In this document: in pieces, positions 55,536-62,499 of the stretch
Numbering within the stretch: the first letter of the stretch is position 1
How the letters are laid out: each line of letters starts with the position of its first letter
From: Pseudomonadales bacterium
GTDB taxonomy: Bacteria > Pseudomonadota > Gammaproteobacteria > Pseudomonadales > Natronospirillaceae
Assembly (NCBI GenBank): GCA_022968985.1
Contig: JALJPK010000011.1
Coordinates: 1-62,499, forward strand
Reading direction: 5' to 3'
Length of the DNA: 62,499 nt
Notes under the pieces: generated by a model
The model's database searches: none
Told to the model about the DNA's origin: nothing
What the model saw: only the letters and a program-made list of their open reading frames with translations
Program-made: the position numbers and the translations under genes

Positions 55536-56583
55536 AGCTATATTTTCAAATAGTGTTGTTAAATTGTGAAACAAATAAAATGCTCTACGCTCAATAAATA
55601 TAGAACTGAATTATTGAGTGCTTTATGCAAACCAAAGAATACCAAAAACTAAAAAGCAATCTTGCCAAGCTCAATACCGCACAATGTGAACAAATCAAAA
55701 AACACCTATCAAATCATCCATTTACCCCTAACCCTGTTCTTAAAAATCTAGAACTTGAGTTAGATCAGAATCCGCAATGCCCCAAATGTGAATCCAATAA
55801 AATAATACGATTTGGTCAAGCGCATGGTCGCCAACGTTATCGTTGTAAGCTTTGTACACGAACCTTTATGTGTACCAACGCAACGCAATTTTTTCGATTA
55901 CACAATCATGATAAATGGCTTGGTTATATTGAAAATATGGTACAAGGCAAAACGTTAAGAGACTGCGCAACTTTGGGTAAAATGGCAATTAGCACCTCGT
56001 TCAACTGGCGCCATAAATTTTTAAATACTGCCCAAGACGACCTACCTACAAGCCTTGAAGGCATTATTGAAGCGGACGAAACTTATTTTAGATTTTCACA
56101 AAAAGGCGAACGAAACATTAGAAGGGACGCAAGAAAACGTGGCACAAAAGCATCAAACAAAGGATTAAATAAAAAGGATTGGACACCAGTTTTGGTGGCT
56201 ATGGATCGTTCGCATCACGAAATGGATTTTATTTTAAAATCGGTGACAAGTGACAACATTGATAAAGTATTAGGACCAAGATTATCGACTCAATGTGTAT
56301 TATGTACCGATGGGCAGCCAGCCTACAATCAGCTTTGTGAGCAGCATCATATATTACATAAAGTCAGTCACAATCATCAAACTATTGATGGTGTGTTTCA
56401 TATTCAAAATGTAAATGCGTATCACAGCCGTTTAAAAAATTGGATGAAGCGATTTCATGGTGTGGCAACAAAATATCTTGCTCATTATTTAGGTTGGTTC
56501 AGAGCATTAGAGGCTCAAAAACATGAAAAAGTGAATACTTTCAAGCTGTTAGCACTGCAGCAACACTGTTTCAAAACATAGCC
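55536..56583 (+). mobile_element. Complete IS1595-family insertion sequence
   Basis: The element is bounded by imperfect inverted repeats: left 55536-55558 (AGCTATATTTTCAAATAG...) and right 56561-56583, whose complement reads GGCTATGTTTTGAAACAG...; 19 of 23 positions match. The transposase stop codon lies inside the right repeat. The flanks ATTACAAA (55527-55534) and AATACAAA (56584-56591) agree at 7 of 8 positions but are offset by one base on the left, so a target duplication is suggested, not proven. It lies between two paralogous diguanylate cyclase genes. Confidence 0.8.
55625..56581 (+). CDS. IS1595-family transposase
   Basis: A 318-residue transposase with an N-terminal zinc ribbon (CPKC and CKLC, about residues 52-77), a helical DNA-binding part ending TSFNWRHKFLN and a DDE/DDN-type catalytic domain: EADETYF (Asp at about 149), CTDGQPAY (Asp at about 228) and HIQNVNAYHSRLKNWM (Asn at about 262), which fits the Asp-Asp-Asn variant known in IS1595 subgroups. 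The frame is uninterrupted, so it may be active. The truncated homolog at 1-397 shares the layout but is clearly diverged. Confidence 0.93.
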   Translation: MQTKEYQKLKSNLAKLNTAQCEQIKKHLSNHPFTPNPVLKNLELELDQNPQCPKCESNKIIRFGQAHGRQRYRCKLCTRTFMCTNATQFFRLHNHDKWLGYIENMVQGKTLRDCATLGKMAISTSFNWRHKFLNTAQDDLPTSLEGIIEADETYFRFSQKGERNIRRDARKRGTKASNKGLNKKDWTPVLVAMDRSHHEMDFILKSVTSDNIDKVLGPRLSTQCVLCTDGQPAYNQLCEQHHILHKVSHNHQTIDGVFHIQNVNAYHSRLKNWMKRFHGVATKYLAHYLGWFRALEAQKHEKVNTFKLLALQQHCFKT

Positions 56584-56650
56584 AATACAAAAACACTTAA
56601 TATAAGCATAAAATTTAATGTTTTTAGCAAATATCACTTTGAATTTTAAA

Positions 56651-57694
56651 TTAGACACAAACTTGGTTTCGACCCATAAACTTAGCACGATACAAATTTT
56701 GGTCACTGCGAATCATCCAGCTATTTGCATCTTCATCAGGTTTTAAACAAGCCACACCAATGCTAATTGATACAGGGTAATCATTAATTTCAGAGATTAC
56801 CTTAAATTCATAACGAACTTCTTCTGCAAGATAACAAGAGGTTTTCATATCGGTTGCGTATAATAAAATTAAAAATTCATCGCCACCTATTCTAAATATT
56901 TTATCTGTTTTTCTGAATCTTTTTTGTAAAATTTCACCTATATTTTTGAGCACATCATCGCCTTCACCGTGACCATAGATATCATTTAGTTGTTTAAAAT
57001 TATCGATATCAATGCTAATTAATGTCATTGGTTTTTGCTTTGACACACTTTTAATAATGGCTTGTTCTAAACTTTTCGCTAATGAAACACGATTAAACAC
57101 TTGTGTTAATGGATCCGTAATAATTTGTTGTCGTAATTGTTTTTGCTGATTATTAATCATCCTTACAAACACCATCGTAATACAGCTGACCATTATCAAA
57201 GTCGCGACCACTCTTACATACAACGATATTTCCAGCACGGTATACGCCACTGGAAAAATGACGGCCAACAAAATAATATTAGCCAGCCATGAAAAACGTT
57301 CAGGTAAAATAAAATAAAAGGAAATTAATGCAGGGTAACACCATAACACTCCAATTATTCCTTGACTGCGTACAGAAAAACTCAAAAAACAAATCATCGC
57401 AGGAATCAAACCTAACAGAGTCACTAAAAAATAATAACGTGCTTTAAGCGCAATATTCCAAGCATTAAAACTAAAAATTAGAATAATAGAAAAAGAGCCG
57501 AAACCTAGAATTAGATTCCCTTGAATTAAGTGGTTAATTGAAAACGGAACCATTAATACAATTGCAAGTAATGCGATGTATAAAGAAAATTTATGCAACA
57601 TACTTAAAGATGCTAGTCGTGTCTTTAAATCAGATTGTTCAGCAGTTTGTTTTTTATTGTTACACCCGATTTGTTTTAAACATTCAATATTCAT
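56651..57694 (-). CDS. Membrane GGDEF diguanylate cyclase, with I-site
   Basis: A 347-residue protein with about six transmembrane segments (residues about 35-185) and a C-terminal GGDEF domain: DPLTQVFNR, IDIDNFKQLNDIYGHGEGDD, RIGGDEFLILLY (about 266-277) and SIGVACLKPDED. RKTD lies at the position of the inhibitory I-site (RxxD), unlike its paralog at 54277-55251, so product feedback is expected only here. The start lies 18 bases after the stop of the small secreted protein gene, and it is the last gene of a minus-strand unit that includes a YHYH protein. Linkage of c-di-GMP synthesis to a secreted protein is suggested by this order. Confidence 0.92.
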   Translation of the reverse strand: MNIECLKQIGCNNKKQTAEQSDLKTRLASLSMLHKFSLYIALLAIVLMVPFSINHLIQGNLILGFGSFSIILIFSFNAWNIALKARYYFLVTLLGLIPAMICFLSFSVRSQGIIGVLWCYPALISFYFILPERFSWLANIILLAVIFPVAYTVLEISLYVRVVATLIMVSCITMVFVRMINNQQKQLRQQIITDPLTQVFNRVSLAKSLEQAIIKSVSKQKPMTLISIDIDNFKQLNDIYGHGEGDDVLKNIGEILQKRFRKTDKIFRIGGDEFLILLYATDMKTSCYLAEEVRYEFKVISEINDYPVSISIGVACLKPDEDANSWMIRSDQNLYRAKFMGRNQVCV

Positions 57695-57712
57695 AATTTA
57701 TAACCACTAAAT

Positions 57713-58138
57713 TTAAAATTTCTCTGATAAAGGGACTGACAATATAATTTCAGCTGATATTTCTTCATCCAACAACATCAACTGTTGATGATCATTACTA
57801 TTTAACGACACTTTAATGTTGTACTGCCCTTTACTGAAATTACTCAAGTAGAACCATTGACCGTACAATCTTGTTGCTTTTACTCCATTAATATATAAAT
57901 GAGCATGACCTTGATTGTGTCGATTAGCCTGATTGATATTCTCTGGGGTAAAGGTGAAATTCTGTGTTTGAATGTGTAAATTCCAACCTGCCATTTCATC
58001 TTTTTTTAATACTAATTGCACACTAGGTATATTAAGCAAGTGCCCAACATCTAATGGCTGATGTTGATGTATCTGTTTACTTATTGCATTGTTAGACACA
58101 AAGAATAAGACAAACATCAAACAGATTATTATTTTCAT
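57713..58138 (-). CDS. Small exported protein of unknown function
   Basis: A 141-residue protein with a signal peptide (MKIIICLMFVLFFVSNNAIS). The mature part is a probable beta sandwich with MAGWNLHIQTQNFTFTPENI, GHAHLYINGVKATRLYGQWF and GQYNIKVSLNSNDHQQLM. The His-rich GHAHLYING motif recalls secreted proteins that bind metal, but no family is recognised with confidence. The gene lies 19 bases after the YHYH gene and 18 before the diguanylate cyclase gene, so all three are probably one transcript. Confidence 0.78.
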   Translation of the reverse strand: MKIIICLMFVLFFVSNNAISKQIHQHQPLDVGHLLNIPSVQLVLKKDEMAGWNLHIQTQNFTFTPENINQANRHNQGHAHLYINGVKATRLYGQWFYLSNFSKGQYNIKVSLNSNDHQQLMLLDEEISAEIILSVPLSEKF

Positions 58139-58157
58139 TTTTAGTAGCCCTTAATTA

Positions 58158-59780
58158 TCAAGAATTCAACTGTGCTGGAGGTGGATTATCACCTCCTTGT
58201 TGCTGTCCACCTTGTGATCCATCACCTTGCTGTGGTCCCCCGCCTTGTGATCCACTACCTTGTTGTCCATCTTGTTGTGGTTTTTCGCCCTGTTGTTCTC
58301 CATTTTGTTGCTCTGCACCTTGTTGATCTCCACCTTGCCCACCCATCATTACACCACCACATTGGCTAATTGAGTCGGTATCAGGAAGCACTCCTTTAAA
58401 CTTTGGACCAATCATATAAGGGAATTTAGGTTCTAAATTAGTCTCTAAGGTAATATGATAATGATAATTAAAGTCACCGTGTTGATGCCCATTAAATTCA
58501 TCTAAATATTGTTCACCGTGTGTTTGGCAACTGGTATCAAAACCATAGTCTTCAAAAAACTCACCATCATTGGCAATAAAAGTATTACCTGACAAACTGC
58601 TGTAACTTTCTCCAATATCAGGGCCTTGTAACTCACTTGATAATTCACTTCCCACCCCCGCAGCAATGTCGTATTTATCATTTAACAAACAACTACGTTT
58701 ACCGTCTGCGCCACAACCATTTGTTGAATTCACAGTATAATCGCGTGCCACCCAGCAACTTTGTGCTAATACATTTGTATCGTGATACGGTCCATAAATT
58801 GGATAACCATCTGCAGCAAAACCAAATACGTCAGAATGACCTTGATTGTTATCTGCTACTGCACTGCTTAAACATGATGAATTAAAGTGATGATGATAAT
58901 CACCATTGGCTGCATGTCCCCCACATAAATCAACATCATAAGCTTCAGCATTAGGCGCTAACGTTTGAAATGCTCCACCTTGTGGATCTGCACTCCAATT
59001 ACCATTATTATTTTTAAGGGACATACCATCACCCCAACCATAAATGGATGTGCCATTTACCGCATAACCTAATGCACCTAACCCTGTCTCACATTGTTGA
59101 GTATTAACTTCAGGAATTAAGGGGATATTGCTGTTTTTATTTACATTTTCAGGACAACCAGGTCCTGGTGGCCAGTACCCCAAACCATTTCCAGAATCAC
59201 AGCCATCAGGTGACGTATTTTGATAATTAAGGTCGGCACCAAATTTAATCTCATCTCCTTCATTCACATTGGTCCCACTTCCTACACGAAAATCAGAGTT
59301 GGCATTGGGTCGATTATTTAACCAATCAAGCTGAGTTTGTGAAATATTAAAGGAATAATTAGGAATACCCGTTGCTTGTAGGCGTAAAAAACGTCCATCA
59401 TCCGATAACGCAGATTGAACATTCACCAACGCCAATTGCTGGGCATAGGAGTCAGTTCCCCCATTTTTAATATAAGTTGAACGCTCACTATTATTAATGA
59501 GCCAACTGCTTAATAATTCAGGGTAAGTAACTTCAGATTCAACTTCTGTCTGCGTCTCAACCTCAACCTCAACCTCAGTCCCAACTTCTGTCTCTGTCTC
59601 AACTTCTAGCGCAGTATCCGTTTCAGTTTCAGTTTCAGTTTCAGTTTCAGTTTCAGTTTCAGTTTCATCAACAATTGACTGTTCATCTTCCTTATCATCA
59701 ACAATTAACGACTCCTCACATGCGCTTAAGGATAATAGTGCCGTATATAAACTTAATACCACCAATGGATGTAGATTCAT
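58158..59780 (-). CDS. YHYH-domain lipoprotein
   Basis: The 540-residue lipoprotein (lipobox LSAC, Cys21) has an N-terminal Thr-Glu dipeptide run (about residues 38-62, from a TTTCAG hexamer repeat in the DNA) followed by Val-Glu-rich sequence, then a YHYH domain from about 90 to 470 with WLNNRPNANSDFRVGSGTNV, GLGYWPPGPGCPEN, CGGHAANGDYHHHFNSSC, GFAADGYPIYGPYHD, NYHYHITLE and FPYMIGPKFKG. The tail is a Gln/Gly-rich low-complexity region. YHYH proteins are exported and His-rich, but their biochemical role is not established. AAAGGTG precedes the ATG. Its close paralog is encoded at 60084, and it heads the unit with the small exported protein and a diguanylate cyclase. Confidence 0.9.
   Translation of the reverse strand: MNLHPLVVLSLYTALLSLSACEESLIVDDKEDEQSIVDETETETETETETETETDTALEVETETEVGTEVEVEVETQTEVESEVTYPELLSSWLINNSERSTYIKNGGTDSYAQQLALVNVQSALSDDGRFLRLQATGIPNYSFNISQTQLDWLNNRPNANSDFRVGSGTNVNEGDEIKFGADLNYQNTSPDGCDSGNGLGYWPPGPGCPENVNKNSNIPLIPEVNTQQCETGLGALGYAVNGTSIYGWGDGMSLKNNNGNWSADPQGGAFQTLAPNAEAYDVDLCGGHAANGDYHHHFNSSCLSSAVADNNQGHSDVFGFAADGYPIYGPYHDTNVLAQSCWVARDYTVNSTNGCGADGKRSCLLNDKYDIAAGVGSELSSELQGPDIGESYSSLSGNTFIANDGEFFEDYGFDTSCQTHGEQYLDEFNGHQHGDFNYHYHITLETNLEPKFPYMIGPKFKGVLPDTDSISQCGGVMMGGQGGDQQGAEQQNGEQQGEKPQQDGQQGSGSQGGGPQQGDGSQGGQQQGGDNPPPAQLNS
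59602..59674. repeat. TTTCAG hexamer repeat inside the YHYH gene
   Basis: About eight tandem TTTCAG units (on the minus strand CTGAAA) encode the Thr-Glu run. Because the unit is six bases, gain or loss of copies would change protein length without a frameshift. Confidence 0.85.
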
Positions 59781-60083
59781 GTTTCACCTTTTAACAATAA
59801 ATTATTTTTAATTTTGTTTATTAAAGCATATTGTTAATCAGCAATTGTGCTGAAAATGTGAAGATTCATTTGTGAGAAAATATTTGTGAACGGTTATCAA
59901 TTTTCGTTTGCAGCAGTTAGTTCATTACGAAGGGAATTCGCATTTTTAACTACAAATATGCGAATACAAAATACAGAAAGATGACAGGAAAACATGACGC
60001 CTTTGTTTGTAGAAGGCAAAAGGACAGCGCCCTTTTGCCAGTTTTAAACATAACCATTAATTAAAACAGGTTGTTAATTAAAC
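59781..60083. other. Gap between the two YHYH genes with hairpins
   Basis: About 300 bases hold no gene. Two hairpins are present: ATTCGCAT/ATGCGAAT at 59936-59965 and GGCAAAAGG/CCTTTTGCC at 60015-60039. The second lies 45 bases after the upstream YHYH stop and may be a terminator, though its T-run is short. The end GGTTATGTTT (complement of 60044-60053) resembles the IS1595 terminal repeat. Confidence 0.5.
60015..60039 (-). terminator. Possible terminator of the right-hand YHYH gene
   Basis: A perfect 9-bp stem GGCAAAAGG/CCTTTTGCC with a 7-base loop, lying downstream of the stop at 60084 on the minus strand. It is followed there only by TTCT, so strength is uncertain. Confidence 0.45.
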
Positions 60084-62499
60084 TTACATAGGTGGCCCAC
60101 CACCGCCACCCATTTGTACCCCACCACATGCACTGGCGGCTTTTTCTGCTGGTAACTCTCCTTTAAATTTAGGACCAATCATATATGGAAATTGTGGTTC
60201 ACCTATTTCATCAATGCTGATGTGATAGTGATAACCTAAAGCATCATGGTCGTGTCCGTTAAAAACATCTAAGTATTCATCACCCTGAGCTTGGCAAGTT
60301 GTGTCAAATCCATAGTCTTCAAAAAAGGCACCGTTACCTGCAACAAAAGTATTTCCCGACGCACTTTCATAATTTGTACCTATATCAGGCCCTCGTTCAC
60401 CCATTGATAAATTGGCTGCAACACCCGCTGCAATATCGTATTTATCATTTAATAAACACACTCGTTTACCGTTAATACCACAACCTGTTATTGAAGCAAC
60501 ACTATAGTCTCGTGCCACCCAACAGCTTTGTGCTCGAATATTAGTATCGTGATATGGACCATAAATAGGAAAACCATCCGCTGCAAAACCATAAATTTCA
60601 GAATGTCCTGTTTGATTCTCCTGGCTCACCTCTTCTAAACAAGCTGAATTAAAATGATGATGATAATCACCGTTAGCAGCATGTCCACCACATAAATCAA
60701 CATCGTACACTTCGGCATTAGGCGCTAATGTTTGAAACGCACCACCTTGTGGATCGGCAGACCAGTTACCATGATTATTTTTTAACGACATACCATCCCC
60801 CCATCCATAAATAGACGTACCATTAATGGCGGTTCCTAATGAACCTAAACCTGTTTCACACATAGTTCCTGTATTCACAACTGGCTGAATTGGGAAATTA
60901 ACATCTTTATTAATGTTTTCAGGACAACCTGGTCCTGGTGGCCAATAACCTAAACCGTTTCCTACAGCACAACCATCAGGCGAAGTATTTTGATAATTAA
61001 CGTCTCCACCAAAATTAATTACATCACCGGCAATAACATTAGTTCCACTGCCGCTTCTAAAATCAGTTGTTGCATTAGGTCTTGAGTTCAACCAATCAAC
61101 TTGTGCTTGAGTTAAAGTGATTTGATAATCTGGAATACCTGTGGCTTTTACATTCACATAATCCAGCTCATCAAATAACGCAGTTTGTACATTAACCAAT
61201 GATAATTGATTAGCGTCAGCCGCATTACCACCATTTAAAATGGCAGTAGATTGTATGGCATTATTGATAATCCAAATATTTTCTAATTCCGGATAGGCAA
61301 AACTGATACCGGTTTCAACGATTTCAATAATAATGCTGACTGTATCCACCCATTCGTTTTCGTCTTCATCGGTTACTGTTAATTGAAAAATTAAAACCAT
61401 TTGCCCGGTTAATACTTCTGGTGCATCAAAGGTAATTTCAGAAAAATACAGACTACTTAAACTCACCGCATCACCTTGAATTTGTTGCCAAGTATAAGCC
61501 TCAGTATTTGCCCCACCTGTGCCTGTCAAAGTAACCTGCGCTAAAGAATCCACTGTTTGGTCAACCCCTGCGTTTATGGTTGGATTAACAGTGATATTCA
61601 ACTGGTCTTGTTTAGTAGACCCTAAATTATCAGTTACTGTTAAGCTGAATATTAATACCTCGGGTGTATCTAAAACCATGCTTGTAAAACTGGCATTTAA
61701 TGTAGTCTCATTTTGTAAAACTACATTAGTACCTTGTATTTGTCGCCACAACACAGTTGAAATCGTGCCATCAATATCTGTTGCTGTCCCAGATAACATC
61801 ACCACAGTTTGTTCATCCACTATTTGATCGTCACCTGCATTTGCATTTGGAATTGCATTATCTTGGAATACTGGATTAACCGTTACATTTATACTTACCG
61901 ATGTACTACCACCTTCGTTATCGGTTACGCTTAATCGAAAGCTAAGTAATTCGCTGCTATTTAATGACGGGCTTGTAAAACTAACACTCACAGTATTTTT
62001 ATTAGTTAATAACACGTCTGTTCCTAGTGTTTGTTCCCATAGATAAGTATCTATTGAACCATCCAAATCAACCACTAAAGCAGACAAAGTAACTTCAGTT
62101 TGTTCATTGACAATCAAATCATTACCTAAAATAACACCCGGAGCTAAATTAACTGGGTTCACTAAAACATTTAAGCTATCTGTTGAAGTTAAACCTTTAT
62201 TATCGGTCACAGTTAATTCAAAGATTAAAGTCTCTACACTGGTCAGCATGGGTGTCGTAAAAGTAGCGGAGTCTGTATTTGTATTTTTTAATAGAACAGT
62301 TGTACCTTGAATTTGCTTCCATTTATAAGTTACTATCGATCCATCACTGTCACCAGCTGAACTTAAAAGAGTAACACCCGTTTGTTCATCAACAGTTAAA
62401 TCAATACCCACATCCACACTAGGTGCGGCATTAACTGGATTCACTAAAACCTCTAAACTGTCCTTTGCGGTTAAACCTTCATTATCGGTCACTGTTAAT
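60084..62499 (-). CDS. PKD-repeat YHYH-domain protein (N-terminus beyond the window)
   Basis: The frame is open to the right edge, so the true start lies outside; at least 804 codons are visible. The N-terminal part consists of four or more PKD/REJ-like modules with W-x-Q cores (YKWKQIQG, YLWEQTLG, VLWRQIQG, YTWQQIQG) and DEQT openings, closely related to those of the giant lipoprotein at 775-5589. The last 400 residues form a YHYH domain nearly parallel to its neighbour at 58158: GTNVIAGD, YWPPGPGCPEN, CGGHAANGDYHHHFNS, GFAADGFPIYGPYHD, YHYHISIDE and FPYMIGPKFKG. The protein ends in a Gly/Met-rich tail. It is probably an exported surface protein. Confidence 0.9.
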   Translation of the reverse strand, partial: LTVTDNEGLTAKDSLEVLVNPVNAAPSVDVGIDLTVDEQTGVTLLSSAGDSDGSIVTYKWKQIQGTTVLLKNTNTDSATFTTPMLTSVETLIFELTVTDNKGLTSTDSLNVLVNPVNLAPGVILGNDLIVNEQTEVTLSALVVDLDGSIDTYLWEQTLGTDVLLTNKNTVSVSFTSPSLNSSELLSFRLSVTDNEGGSTSVSINVTVNPVFQDNAIPNANAGDDQIVDEQTVVMLSGTATDIDGTISTVLWRQIQGTNVVLQNETTLNASFTSMVLDTPEVLIFSLTVTDNLGSTKQDQLNITVNPTINAGVDQTVDSLAQVTLTGTGGANTEAYTWQQIQGDAVSLSSLYFSEITFDAPEVLTGQMVLIFQLTVTDEDENEWVDTVSIIIEIVETGISFAYPELENIWIINNAIQSTAILNGGNAADANQLSLVNVQTALFDELDYVNVKATGIPDYQITLTQAQVDWLNSRPNATTDFRSGSGTNVIAGDVINFGGDVNYQNTSPDGCAVGNGLGYWPPGPGCPENINKDVNFPIQPVVNTGTMCETGLGSLGTAINGTSIYGWGDGMSLKNNHGNWSADPQGGAFQTLAPNAEVYDVDLCGGHAANGDYHHHFNSACLEEVSQENQTGHSEIYGFAADGFPIYGPYHDTNIRAQSCWVARDYSVASITGCGINGKRVCLLNDKYDIAAGVAANLSMGERGPDIGTNYESASGNTFVAGNGAFFEDYGFDTTCQAQGDEYLDVFNGHDHDALGYHYHISIDEIGEPQFPYMIGPKFKGELPAEKAASACGGVQMGGGGGPPM

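Noticed and set aside
55625-56581. IS interrupting one of the cyclase genes
   Set aside because: Both cyclase frames are complete and lie outside the inverted repeats.

Overview
This is an AT-rich chromosomal window from a gammaproteobacterium, probably marine and of the Alteromonadales/Oceanospirillales type. The evidence is the gene order (class Ic aminotransferase beside uvrB; tRNA-Val, thrS, infC, rpmI, rplT), the AUU start of infC, class II FBPase (GlpX), an alpha-2-macroglobulin/PBP1C operon, YHYH proteins and very large PKD/Ig-repeat surface proteins. No plasmid, phage or CRISPR locus is visible. Mobile DNA is limited to IS1595-family elements: a copy cut by the left window edge, a complete copy at 55.5-56.6 kb, and a probable MITE at 7.7-7.9 kb.

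Layout. 1-484: IS1595-type transposase end. 0.8-5.6 kb: giant repeat-rich lipoprotein. 6-7.5 kb: CSS-motif EAL phosphodiesterase. 8-12.1 kb: two secreted proteins of unknown function and a divergent SH3-domain protein. 12.4-17.5 kb: minus-strand operon of a GH3-like protein with degenerate catalytic motifs, two sugar ABC permeases and an acyltransferase. 18.2 kb: DUF2789 pseudogene. 18.7-23.3 kb: J-domain protein convergent with a SWIM/SNF2 helicase. 23.5-26.2 kb: pxpABC (5-oxoprolinase). 26.4-31.4 kb: aminotransferase, diheme cytochrome lipoprotein, small lipoprotein, uvrB and a small membrane protein. 31.6-35 kb: tRNA-Val, thrS, infC, rpmI, rplT. 35.1-35.8 kb: cytochrome c556-like protein and tRNA-Leu. 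36-49.2 kb: 13-kb operon of a giant unknown exported protein, alpha-2-macroglobulin and PBP1C. 49.3-54.1 kb: single-domain response regulator, glpX, a solute-binding-like protein and a BaeSR-like two-component pair. 54.3-57.7 kb: two paralogous diguanylate cyclases flanking the IS. 57.7 kb to the right edge: a small secreted protein and two tandem YHYH proteins, the last running off the window.

The most unusual signal lies at two gene boundaries. Ahead of pxpC, the first 83 bp of the gene are present in four tandem copies, giving three 27-codon mini-ORFs whose stop codons overlap the next start (TGATG, TGATG, TAATG). Ahead of the sugar permease at 15244, tandem copies of the end of the GH3 gene create two mini-ORFs linked in the same way (TAATG, then ATGA into the permease). 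Both resemble relays of translational coupling made by tandem duplication. Other points of note are the substituted GH3 nucleophile, the unknown third member of the alpha-2-macroglobulin operon, the decayed DUF2789 gene, and the IS-derived MITE with recognisable ends.
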